From JANMZO01 sp963763135 (GTDB lineage Bacteria; Actinomycetota; Acidimicrobiia; Acidimicrobiales; JANYDT01), in NCBI GenBank assembly GCA_963763135.1, contig CAVXNJ010000012.1, positions 186,001-250,000 on the forward strand: a stretch of 64,000 nt of DNA, read 5' to 3'. Under the pieces are notes generated by a model. It made no database searches. It saw nothing but the letters and a program-made list of their open reading frames with translations, and was not told where the DNA came from. Positions 16,340 through 24,354 of the stretch are shown piece by piece. A program made the position numbers and the translations under genes. Within the stretch, counting starts at the first letter, position 1. Each line of letters starts with the position of its first letter.

Positions 16340-18799
16340 CTACTCCGAGACGCCGAACAGCAGGGTCGCAACTGGCGATTTGAGCTGCACGGTCCATGCG
16401 ACACGAACGCTGGTGGTATGTACGCGCACCAGTTCGCTGGACGCGAGTGCCGGAACCGACACCCCATTTTTCGGGTTTCGACACGCTGGGGTTGGAAGAA
16501 AGCGACATTCGATCGGCGCCGCCTGAAGCCGGCCAAGCGCAGCGGCCTTCACCCCGGTGGATTGGTATTTGGGCGTAATCGGTATCCAGTCGCTCGCCGT
16601 CTTGACCTTTTCCACCGTCTCAGGAGCGAGTACGCCGACGACTTCGGTTGCTTTCAGAACCCGCCCGGCGACGCCAGCCGTGCCTGCCGAGGGCGTAGTG
16701 GTGGGCAGAGCGGTGGTCGTCGTGCTGGTTCGTCGGCGCTGGTTCGAACCGCCGGACGGGGCCGTCGACGTCGGCGTCGCGGGAATCGTGGCCCGAACCA
16801 GGCTGGTCGCCGGGATGATGGCAGCAGCATTCTGCGGTGGGGTGTACGTGCCGGGCGTACGTTCGTAGGAGTTCGTCGTGCCTTCATGATGCGGGAACGT
16901 AACCCGACCGAGGTCGAACGCGAACGGGTGGAGCCAGAACGGTCCGATCCCGAACTCGCCGAGTCCGAAGACCGATATCGAACCCCGGACTCCGGGCGTG
17001 ACCTTGATGTTCCAGGTGTAGGTCGTGTCTGACACCGAGTAGCCGAACGAGCGCTGCCGTCCGTTCACGAAGGACCCGGGCGATAGCTCCGTCCGGAAGG
17101 TTCCGCCGGAGGCGACCCCATCGTTCTTCCAAGGCTGGTCCGTTGCCGTCGTTCCACGAAACGTTGAGGCCACCGGCGACCCGTTGTCGATCGAGCGATA
17201 GTTCAGCGCAACCTCTCCCGTGCCGCCGAGATTGAAACCGAGTTCGGCCTTACCCGTGGCGATGCTCGGGATCGATACTTCGGTGTGGGTGAGCGACGCC
17301 GGGACCCAGAGGTCCACACCGCAGTTTGTTCCGCAGGAGCCCCACGGCGGCCGAACCTGGTCGCCCCAGTCGATCTCTTTTCCGAACTTCTCTTTGAAGG
17401 TCGCTCCGAACAGCACCTGCCCCTCGACCGTGGCAAATGCACCCACCTCGAGCACGAACTCTTTGCCGGCGTAGACGAGGTCGGCGTCGAGTCCGGTGCG
17501 CTGATAGAACCCGGCGTCGGCATCGAAAGCCCGTGCGGTCAACGATGTCTCGTAGTTCGCACCGGGAACGCCGTCGTCGTCAACCAGTTGTCGGGGTGAA
17601 AGGTCGGCGGTGACTTCGACGGGGATGCGCAGACCGATGCCGTACCAGGCATGCGCGCCGATCGACACGTAGCTACCGGGCCCCAGGTCCCACGTTTCTT
17701 CCCACTCGAAGCTGTCTCCCTCGGTGAACCCCGTGAGAAACTCCATCGCTCCATTCGGGCTCTCGGCCGCACCACCGCCCGACGAGCCGGTCCCTCCGCC
17801 GCCGCCTCCGCCGCCAGTAGGCGTTCCATTGTCCTGTTTCGTAACCGGCTTGGCTTTTACCCGTTCGCTGCTCGCCCCGCCGGACCGAGACCTCGTGGTG
17901 GTCGTGGTGACCGAACGCGACCTGCTCGCGGAACTCCGTTGGACAGTGGGCTGCGTGTTCGGCAGGGCGCCGGTCGATCGCGGTGTCGGCGGCAGCAGAT
18001 TCATCGAAACGGTCTTGGACTGCGTGTAGTCGAACCGACCGTTGCGCATCACCGGAACCGCCGCACTTTGGTTCTTCACCTCCACCGAAGCGGCCGGAAA
18101 GAACAGTTCCGTCGTGACGCTCATGTCGCCCTGGCCCGCCGCAACCGCGCTTTTCAGCGCCTGATCCCCCCGCTGCATCGCCTGCTTCAGTGGATGGTTG
18201 TCCGGTTTCGAACCAAGGGTGACCTTGAAGGCATCGAACTCGCTCAGCTCCCATTTGTTGGCCCAGACGTTGGACGTTGGCACGGTCCGTCGAAATCCGG
18301 CGACGGCGTTTCCGACGGCGGTGGGATCGACAACCGTGATCGTTGTGGTTGATCTGATGGTTGTTCCGTCGGCGGTTTCCACGACCTCCTCGATCTCAAC
18401 CGGATCGGCTAAAAGCGCACTGCGAACGGAACGGAGCTGCTGGGTTCGAGCGTGATGACTGGCCAAGCCGGCGCTCGCGAGTTCGCCGACCGCGATCGGA
18501 CCCCGGCCTTCGATGACGACCGTCTTTGCCGACGACGCCAGAGGGGTCCGGCGAACGACCGTCTTGCCATCGAGCAACGACTTCGAGACGGTGAGGACCT
18601 CCGGTCGGGGCACGGCCGACCGGGCGGGCGTAGTTGGTTTCGTCGCCTTCTTGGCCGCCCCGGCCGTCAGCGGTGGCTGGCCAACTATGAGAATTGCCGC
18701 CAAGGCGACCAGCAGGGCCGAGGAAGCGGCCCGCCTGGTGCGAACGCCTGACGCCTCCGATCCGTCTTCAATCTCAGAACGCGAAAAATGCCGACCCAT
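16340..18799 (-). CDS. Large secreted or surface protein of unknown function
   Basis: An 819-residue protein with an N-terminal export signal: basic RTRRAASS, then the hydrophobic SALLVALAAILIVG and an Ala-rich possible cleavage region near residue 50. About residues 270-330 are Ser/Thr/Arg-rich and end in a run of eight Gly plus GTGSSGGGAAE. A beta-rich domain of about 300 residues follows (EGDSFEWEETWDLGPGSYV through FAFDLGRVTFPHH), with paired Cys in WGSCGTNCGVDLW. Then comes a Thr/Pro-rich linker (TSTTTTALPTTTPS) and a C-terminal domain with a Cys pair in ECRFLPTPACRN. There is no sorting motif. The ATG at 18799 is chosen because the upstream reading enters the DMT transporter. I do not recognise the family. 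Confidence 0.8.
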   Translation of the reverse strand: MGRHFSRSEIEDGSEASGVRTRRAASSALLVALAAILIVGQPPLTAGAAKKATKPTTPARSAVPRPEVLTVSKSLLDGKTVVRRTPLASSAKTVVIEGRGPIAVGELASAGLASHHARTQQLRSVRSALLADPVEIEEVVETADGTTIRSTTTITVVDPTAVGNAVAGFRRTVPTSNVWANKWELSEFDAFKVTLGSKPDNHPLKQAMQRGDQALKSAVAAGQGDMSVTTELFFPAASVEVKNQSAAVPVMRNGRFDYTQSKTVSMNLLPPTPRSTGALPNTQPTVQRSSASRSRSVTTTTTRSRSGGASSERVKAKPVTKQDNGTPTGGGGGGGGTGSSGGGAAESPNGAMEFLTGFTEGDSFEWEETWDLGPGSYVSIGAHAWYGIGLRIPVEVTADLSPRQLVDDDGVPGANYETSLTARAFDADAGFYQRTGLDADLVYAGKEFVLEVGAFATVEGQVLFGATFKEKFGKEIDWGDQVRPPWGSCGTNCGVDLWVPASLTHTEVSIPSIATGKAELGFNLGGTGEVALNYRSIDNGSPVASTFRGTTATDQPWKNDGVASGGTFRTELSPGSFVNGRQRSFGYSVSDTTYTWNIKVTPGVRGSISVFGLGEFGIGPFWLHPFAFDLGRVTFPHHEGTTNSYERTPGTYTPPQNAAAIIPATSLVRATIPATPTSTAPSGGSNQRRRTSTTTTALPTTTPSAGTAGVAGRVLKATEVVGVLAPETVEKVKTASDWIPITPKYQSTGVKAAALGRLQAAPIECRFLPTPACRNPKNGVSVPALASSELVRVHTTSVRVAWTVQLKSPVATLLFGVSE

Positions 18800-18891
18800 A
18801 CCTACGAGACGTTGAGGCGCACCTTTGGTTACAGGCAGGTTCTCCCGCCAGCGGTGACTCTCGCCGCCCGACGATAGGCGAATCGGCGGAT

Positions 18892-19797
18892 CTACGGGGT
18901 GGACGGGCGGATGGCCGAGCGTCGCGAACCGGCCACCGAGGTCAGCACGACGAGTGCGACAACGATGATCAGTGCGTCGGTCTGCTCGTGAAGAAAGATT
19001 GCGGCCCAGGTCAGTGACAGGAGCGGTTGGAGCAGCTGAACCTGGCTGACCCGGGCGATCCCTCCGATGGCCAGGCCCGCGTACCAGGCGAAGAAGCCAA
19101 GGAACATGGATATGACCCCGAGATACAGCAGACACCACCATGCCGTCATCGGCTCGTGGAACGAGACGGGATCCAGCCCGATGATCGCCAGTGCGACGGT
19201 AAGAGGCAACGCGGCGACAACCGCCCAACTTATGGTTTGCCAACCACCGATTTCCCCGCTCACGATCGCCCCCTCGGTGTACCCCATGGCGGCGGACGCT
19301 ATGGCTCCCAGCAAGAAGAGATCGCCGATCGCGACGTCTCGCGTTCCTCGGGCAATCGTGAGCACACCTATCGCTGCCGCACCGAGCGCGGCGAACAGCC
19401 AGTACCGCCCGGAGGGTCGGGCGCCCGTTCGAAACACGGACCACCCAGCGGTCGCGGCCGGGAGCAAACCAATGACCACCGATCCGTGACCGGCGGGCGC
19501 ATGCTGCAACGCCAAGCCGGTGAAGCCGGGGAACCCGATCACGACGCCGGCAATGATCATGGCCAAGCGGCCCCACAGATGGCGGGGCGGCACCGGCGTT
19601 TTGGTAACGAGCAGAACGATCGCGGCGAGCACTCCGGCGAGGACCGCCCGCCCGAACGACGGAAAGATAACGCCGAACTCTCGTACAGCAACTCGCGTTA
19701 CCGGAAGCGACACGCTGAAGCAGAGCACCCCAACAAATCCGAGAACCAGGCCACGCGTTTCCGCGGAAGTGAGAGTAGCGTTACTCGATGTGGTCAT
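18892..19797 (-). CDS. DMT-superfamily (EamA) transporter
   Basis: A 301-residue membrane protein with about ten hydrophobic segments and two EamA-type repeats, including LALQHAPAGHGSVVIGLLPAATA in repeat one and LLQPLLSLTWAAIFLHEQTDAL in repeat two. EamA proteins usually export amino acids or metabolites. It is divergent from a MocR regulator and the two start regions overlap, a common arrangement of a PLP-sensing regulator and its target transporter. On the minus strand TACTCT (19803-19808) is 5 bases before the ATG at 19797 and may be a leaderless -10 box. Confidence 0.9.
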   Translation of the reverse strand: MTTSSNATLTSAETRGLVLGFVGVLCFSVSLPVTRVAVREFGVIFPSFGRAVLAGVLAAIVLLVTKTPVPPRHLWGRLAMIIAGVVIGFPGFTGLALQHAPAGHGSVVIGLLPAATAGWSVFRTGARPSGRYWLFAALGAAAIGVLTIARGTRDVAIGDLFLLGAIASAAMGYTEGAIVSGEIGGWQTISWAVVAALPLTVALAIIGLDPVSFHEPMTAWWCLLYLGVISMFLGFFAWYAGLAIGGIARVSQVQLLQPLLSLTWAAIFLHEQTDALIIVVALVVLTSVAGSRRSAIRPSTP

Positions 19798-19810
19798 AAA
19801 TCAGAGTAGC
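19772..19810. promoter_or_regulatory. Candidate MocR operator: direct repeat AGAGTAGC, 31-base spacing
   Basis: AGAGTAGC occurs at 19772-19779 and again at 19803-19810, about three helical turns apart, between and across the divergent starts of the DMT and MocR genes. The right copy overlaps the possible -10 box of the transporter (TACTCT on the minus strand) and the left copy overlaps TAGCGT, a possible -10 box of the regulator. MocR/GabR proteins are known to bind paired direct repeats. The left copy is also part of a short inverted repeat, GAGTA-GCGT-TACTC. Confidence 0.5.
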
Positions 19811-21181
19811 AGTTTGGACACCGCACTCCGGAGTTTCTGCGAAGCGGGCGCGGTCGGTGAGCGACTTCCGAGTGTGCGGGAGCTTCAGCATCGGTTCCAC
19901 GTGAGTCCGGCCACCGTCCAGCGGGTGGTTCGGGAACTCGTGATGGAGGGTCTCGCAATCACGCGCCCCGGCGACGGAACATTCGTCGGCCGTACCGGCA
20001 ACGTCGAGCGCGTCGTGCGCGATTACTCCTGGCAGACCGTTGTTCTCGGCCGCGCTCCGGAGATCCGGGCCGGGCTCGACTACCTGGCCATCGAGCCCTC
20101 CAAAGCGGTGATCGCCCTCGACAACTCGTTTCCGGATTCAACGCTTCAGGCACGGGCCCTGTTATCGAAGGCGGCCGTCCGCGCTTCGAAGACACCGGAA
20201 GCCTGGGATCGCTGCGCGCCCCAGGGATTGATGGCGCTCCGCAACGTGTTCGCGGCCGAGGTCGGGCGGGAGTTCACGGCGGCCGACGTCCTCATCACGC
20301 CGGGAGCGCAAGCCGCCCTCGACTCGATCTTCCGGGTGATGGCCCGACCCGGCGATGCCGTGGTGCTTGAGGACCCGGGATACCCGGGCGCCGTCGTAGC
20401 CGCCACCCTGAGCGGCCTCACACCGACCCCTGTGCCAACCGACGAGCATGGCGTGATTCCCGACGCTCTCCGCGCCGTGCTTGTCCGTTCCGGAGCCCGT
20501 CTGGTCGTTCTGCAACCCAGGCACGCAAACCCGACGGGGTCGATACTGTCGGCGGACCGTCGAAAGGCCGTCCTGGGCATTGCCCGGGAGTTCGGGTGCT
20601 TCATCATCGAAGACGACTGGGTCCGCGATCTCGACCTCGATGGTCCGAGCGGTCCGCCGTTGCTCGCCGATGATTCCGACGGACACGTGATCACCATACG
20701 GACACTTAGCAAATCGGTGGCACCGGGCCTTCGCGTCGCCGCCCTTATCGCAAGGGGTCCGGCGCTCGCGCGTCTTACCAGCGCGCGTCTCGCAGCCGAC
20801 TTCTTCGTGGCACCGATTCTTCAGGCGATCGCGGCCGACGTCCTGAGCTCGCCCGGTTGGCAGCGGCACCTCGCCAACACGAGGACCCTGCTCGCCGGAC
20901 GGCGTGACGCATTACTAAGCGCGCTCAACATATCGGCCTCTGGCCTGCGGTGCAGGACCCCGACTGGTGGACTCACCCTTTGGGCCGCCCTTCCTCCAGG
21001 GATCGACGATCTCACCCTCGCCGGAAGATGTCTTGAGCGAGGCGTTCGGGTCGCCGCCGGACGCACCTACTGGCTCACCGAACCCGCCTCGTCGCACATC
21101 CGCCTTTCCTATTCGGGAAATGACATCGCCACACTGACCGCGGCAGCGCAACGGATCGGGTCGGCGCTGGAATCCCGGTGA
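19790..21181 (+). CDS. MocR-family (GntR-aminotransferase) transcriptional regulator
   Basis: 463 residues: an N-terminal GntR winged helix (GERLPSVRELQHRFHVSPATVQRVVRELVMEGLAITRPGDGTFVG) and a C-terminal aminotransferase fold-type I domain. The latter has the PLP markers PRHANPTGSIL, EDDWVRDLD and the Schiff-base Lys in TIRTLSKSVAPGLRVA. MocR proteins sense PLP or an amino-compound adduct. The start is a GTG at 19790, 8 bases after a TAGCGT box; a TTG at 19814 is the alternative and would still keep the HTH. With GTG the gene overlaps the start of the divergent transporter by 8 bases. The transporter is the likely target and the regulator may also control itself. Confidence 0.88.
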   Translation: MVINQSSSLDTALRSFCEAGAVGERLPSVRELQHRFHVSPATVQRVVRELVMEGLAITRPGDGTFVGRTGNVERVVRDYSWQTVVLGRAPEIRAGLDYLAIEPSKAVIALDNSFPDSTLQARALLSKAAVRASKTPEAWDRCAPQGLMALRNVFAAEVGREFTAADVLITPGAQAALDSIFRVMARPGDAVVLEDPGYPGAVVAATLSGLTPTPVPTDEHGVIPDALRAVLVRSGARLVVLQPRHANPTGSILSADRRKAVLGIAREFGCFIIEDDWVRDLDLDGPSGPPLLADDSDGHVITIRTLSKSVAPGLRVAALIARGPALARLTSARLAADFFVAPILQAIAADVLSSPGWQRHLANTRTLLAGRRDALLSALNISASGLRCRTPTGGLTLWAALPPGIDDLTLAGRCLERGVRVAAGRTYWLTEPASSHIRLSYSGNDIATLTAAAQRIGSALESR

Positions 21182-21198
21182 CAGATCCCGCGAAGTAC

Positions 21199-21229
21199 TT
21201 GACTCTTCCGTTACGGAAGACGTCAGAAA
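21199..21229 (+). promoter_or_regulatory. MerR-type promoter with palindromic operator
   Basis: TTGACT (-35, 21199-21204) is followed directly by the perfect 15-base palindrome CTTCCGTTACGGAAG (21205-21219). A weak -10 (about 21224-21229, CAGAAA) follows at a 19-base spacing. Stretched 19-20 base spacers with a dyad between the boxes are the hallmark of MerR-regulated promoters. The MerR gene starts at 21240, so autoregulation is likely. Confidence 0.75.
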
Positions 21230-21239
21230 CGGTCGAGCC

Positions 21240-22055
21240 ATGTTTGGAATAGGTACGTTTTCGCAAATCGTCGGCGTCTCGGTACGCACGCTTCGTCACT
21301 ACGACGAGGTAGGACTGCTTCGCCCGGCGAGGGTCGACGCGTCAACGGGCTACCGCTATTACGAAGCCCCGCAGGTGGCCACGCTCAACCGCATTCTGGT
21401 GCTCAAGGAGCTTGGCTTCACGCTTACCGAGATCACCCGAATGATCGAAAGCGGTGTGAGCAGCGAGCAGCTGGTCGGAATGCTGCGCCTTCGCCAGGCC
21501 GAGGCCCAGCGGGCCCACGACGCCGAACAACTTCGCCTGACCCGCGTGGCCGCCCGAATCAAGCTCATCGAAGGAGACCACCCCATGTCCACCATTACGT
21601 CCATCGTCGTCAAGCCACTCCCCGCGGCCCACCTCGCCACGATCAGCGAACCGGCGAGTGGGTTCGACGCCGATTTCGGCCCGATCTTCGGCCGCCTCTA
21701 CCCGTCGCTGTACGGGGAGCTTGAGCGAATCGGCGTTCCGTCCGTCGGGCCGCAAACCGCCATGTACCGCGAACGCGCCGACGGTCGGATCGACGTGGTG
21801 GCCTGCGCTCCGATTCCCCCCGAGGCAACGATCGAGTCTCCGATCGTTACGCCGGCACACCTTCCGCCCGTGGCCCGGGCCGCGACGCTCATCCATCACG
21901 GATCGATGGCTGACATCTCGAAGAGCTACGACACGTTGATGGCCTGGATGACCGAGACCGGCGAAACACCCGTCGGCTACAGCCGCGAGCTCTATCTCGA
22001 CTGCTCCGGCGAACAGGACTCGTGGGTGACTGAGCTCCAGTTCGAACTTGGCTGA
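21240..22055 (+). CDS. MerR-family regulator with GyrI-like effector domain
   Basis: 271 residues. The N-terminal winged helix GTFSQIVGVSVRTLRHYDEVGLLRPARVD and the GYRYYEAPQVATLNRILVLKELGFTL helix are classical MerR. A coiled-coil follows (RLRQAEAQRAHDAEQLRLTRVAARI). Residues about 115-271 form a GyrI/SoxS-type effector-binding domain (ITSIVVKPLPAAHLATIS, and YSRELYLDCSGEQDSWVTELQF at the end), like BmrR or TipAL type sensors of small hydrophobic compounds. It sits behind its own MerR-type promoter. No obvious target gene lies downstream in the same direction except the subtilase, 150 bases on. Confidence 0.92.
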   Translation: MFGIGTFSQIVGVSVRTLRHYDEVGLLRPARVDASTGYRYYEAPQVATLNRILVLKELGFTLTEITRMIESGVSSEQLVGMLRLRQAEAQRAHDAEQLRLTRVAARIKLIEGDHPMSTITSIVVKPLPAAHLATISEPASGFDADFGPIFGRLYPSLYGELERIGVPSVGPQTAMYRERADGRIDVVACAPIPPEATIESPIVTPAHLPPVARAATLIHHGSMADISKSYDTLMAWMTETGETPVGYSRELYLDCSGEQDSWVTELQFELG

Positions 22056-22109
22056 TCAGCGATCCGCCCCCGGCCGAACTCCCCGCGATGGGCCGATAGG
22101 ACCAGCGAC

Positions 22110-22141
22110 CTAGATTCAAACACTCATTGTGGTCAATCTAG
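22110..22141. promoter_or_regulatory. Inverted repeat CTAGATT-N18-AATCTAG upstream of the subtilase
   Basis: Perfect 7-base arms at 22110-22116 and 22135-22141 lie in the gap between the MerR gene and the subtilase. They could be a regulator site or a weak stem. A short palindrome CTGTACAG follows at 22150-22157. No clear promoter boxes are visible. Confidence 0.35.
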
Positions 22142-22208
22142 CGTCATTTCTGTACAGATTTCACCATGAGTGACCGAAAGGCCTTTCAGAAAAATTGAGA
22201 GGCCGTTC

Positions 22209-24257
22209 ATGAAGAAGTTTCCTTGGGTGCTAAGCGTCATCAGTCTGGCCGTCGCCACGACGGGCACAGCTTTTGCGACGGTCGAACCGGCCCGCGCCTC
22301 GGTCTCCGTCGCGCCCTCACGCGCCTACTCGCTGTTGTCAGGTGGAGGGTCGTTCATTCTTCGGGCGCGTCCAGGGGATCTTGATGCGTTGATCGCCGAC
22401 GTTCATGGCAGCGGTGGCACGGTGGTTCGCAAACTTGCGATCATCAACGCGTTGGCTGTTCGACTGCCGGCCAAGAGCGCAGTTCGCGTCGGACGCTCGA
22501 CCAGCCTCGTCGGCGTCGCCCGCGACACCCTGGTCCAGCCGCGCGACCTCGCCATCGCGGCGAAACCCGCTCCGGCGACGATTGCGACAACCATCAAGGT
22601 CAGGAAACCGACTGCCACCGCCATCCCCGCGACCTCGGCACCCGCCCCCATAACGGCCCTGACCACCACAACCCCGTCGACGACAACGATTCCCACCCCG
22701 ACCACAACAACCCCGTCGACCACAACGATTCCCAGCCCGACCTCGACGACCCGGCCCACCACCACCACCACCACCACCACCACCACCACCGTCGCTCCAA
22801 CCACGACGATCAAGGTCGATCCCGCCGCCGAGTTGACCTCCATATCGGGTGATCGCGGATCGATGCACTGGATCACCAACGCCATCGGCGCCACGAAACT
22901 CTGGAACTCCGGAATAACGGGCGCGGGCATTGACATCGCCGTGATCGACACCGGGGTAGCCCCGGTCACCGGACTGGCCGGCAAAATCGTCAATGGACCC
23001 GATATCTCACTCGACTCGCCGTACTCCAACGCGCCAGGTGTCGACGCCTACGGCCACGGCACGCACATTGCGAGTATTGCGGCCGGACTCGATGCCGGCA
23101 CCACCAATCTCTTTGACACCTCCAAGTTCGTCGGCGTCGCTCCCGGTGCCCGCATCATCAACGTGAAGGTGGGTGCCTTCGACGGCGCCACCGATGTTTC
23201 CCAGGTCATCGCGGGAATCGACTGGGTCGTGCAGCACCGTCGCGATCCTGGTTTCAATATCCGGGTGTTGAACCTGTCCTACGGCACCGATTCGACGCTG
23301 CCGACGGCCGACGACCCGCTGTCGTGGGCCGCGGAAGTGGCGTGGCGGTACGGAATCGTCGTAGTCGCCTCGGCCGGGAATGACGGCGCTCAGACCAAGG
23401 TGTTGAGCCCGGCCAACAATCCGCTGATCATCGCGGTAGGGGCCATCGACCAAAGCATCGGCAAACTGACGGCGGCCGACTTCACCGCCGCGTCGGGAAT
23501 CCGTCAGCCCGACGTCTGGGCCCCCGGTCTCCACGTGCTGGGGCTTCGGGTTCCGAATTCGTTCATCGATGCGAACGTCCCGTCCGCCCGGGTCGGCTCC
23601 CGTCTCTTCCGTGGTTCCGGCACCTCGCAGGCGACGGCTGTGGTGTCGGGTGCTGCCGCGCTGCTGATCGCGGCGAATCCGACCGCGAGCCCCGACCAGA
23701 TCAAGGCTGCGCTCGTTTCGACGGGGAAGATCCTGAGTGGCGAAACCGGTTCATCCCTGAACATCGAAAAGGCAGACAAGGCCTTGAAGGACGGCTCACT
23801 CGCGAAGGTGAAGATCGGTCCCTACAAGGGTCACCCCGGGGAAGGTTCGCTCGAAGCCACGCGTGGCCAGGGCCCACGACTGAGCTTCAACGGCGTGCTG
23901 CTAACCGGAGAAAAGGACATCTTCGGTCAACCTTGGAATGGGCCGGCATCGGCCTTCAACGCCGCCACCGCAACCTCATGGACCGGCGGTGTATTCAACG
24001 GCAGCCAGTGGACGGGCAACGCCTGGGCCGGAAACGCCTGGGCCGGAAACGCCTGGGCCTCGAACTCCTGGTCTGGGAATGCATGGGCCGGAAACGCCTG
24101 GGCCGGTAACGCCTGGGCCGGTAACGCCTGGGCCGGTAACGCCTGGGCCGGTAATGCCTGGGCCGGAAACGCCTGGGCCGGAAACGCCTGGGCCGGAAAC
24201 GCCTGGGCCGGACGGGGCTGGCAGAGCTACGGCTGGAAGGCAAACGTCTGGGGCTGA
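22209..24257 (+). CDS. Secreted subtilisin-family (S8) serine protease with GNAWA repeat tail
   Basis: 682 residues. It has a signal peptide (MKKFPWVLSVISLAVATTGTAFA), a prodomain-like region to about residue 115, and a Thr/Pro linker (about 130-205, long Thr runs). The S8 catalytic domain has Asp247 in AVIDTGV, His283 in YGHGTHIAS and Ser473 in GSGTSQATA, so the triad is complete. The tail after about residue 595 holds 12 GNAWA pentapeptides and one SNSWS, ending in GRGWQSYGWKANVWG. The ATG at 22209 has GAGAGG 8 bases upstream and starts the signal peptide; an ATG at 22170 would add 13 polar residues. It is presumably an extracellular protease or adhesive hydrolase; the tail is probably a cell-surface or beta-structured module. 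Confidence 0.93.
   Translation: MKKFPWVLSVISLAVATTGTAFATVEPARASVSVAPSRAYSLLSGGGSFILRARPGDLDALIADVHGSGGTVVRKLAIINALAVRLPAKSAVRVGRSTSLVGVARDTLVQPRDLAIAAKPAPATIATTIKVRKPTATAIPATSAPAPITALTTTTPSTTTIPTPTTTTPSTTTIPSPTSTTRPTTTTTTTTTTTVAPTTTIKVDPAAELTSISGDRGSMHWITNAIGATKLWNSGITGAGIDIAVIDTGVAPVTGLAGKIVNGPDISLDSPYSNAPGVDAYGHGTHIASIAAGLDAGTTNLFDTSKFVGVAPGARIINVKVGAFDGATDVSQVIAGIDWVVQHRRDPGFNIRVLNLSYGTDSTLPTADDPLSWAAEVAWRYGIVVVASAGNDGAQTKVLSPANNPLIIAVGAIDQSIGKLTAADFTAASGIRQPDVWAPGLHVLGLRVPNSFIDANVPSARVGSRLFRGSGTSQATAVVSGAAALLIAANPTASPDQIKAALVSTGKILSGETGSSLNIEKADKALKDGSLAKVKIGPYKGHPGEGSLEATRGQGPRLSFNGVLLTGEKDIFGQPWNGPASAFNAATATSWTGGVFNGSQWTGNAWAGNAWAGNAWASNSWSGNAWAGNAWAGNAWAGNAWAGNAWAGNAWAGNAWAGNAWAGNAWAGRGWQSYGWKANVWG
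24010..24215 (+). repeat. 15-base tandem repeat coding for GNAWA
   Basis: About 13 units of the pattern GGNAAYGCNTGGGCC, differing mostly at third positions (GGAAAC, GGTAAC, GGTAAT). Runs of identical synonymous variants suggest recent duplication of blocks. It codes for the C-terminal tail of the subtilase. Confidence 0.9.
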
Positions 24258-24354
24258 AGGTCGGAATACCTCAGGAGTACAACCGTCACTGACGATAGGT
24301 ACTCCGTACATCTGCGCAACTGAGCGGAACCCCAAGTTGAATCAACGATCAGGC

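Noticed and set aside
22600..23029. Minus-strand frame full of Val/Gly opposite the Thr-rich linker of the subtilase
   Set aside because: Complement of Thr codons (ACC/ACA) reads as Gly/Val; the plus-strand gene has a complete catalytic triad.
23938..24354. Upstream start for the GGDEF-EAL protein giving a Pro/Gly/Thr-rich N-terminus
   Set aside because: The region is the other frame of the subtilase GNAWA repeat; the membrane domain starts at 24355.
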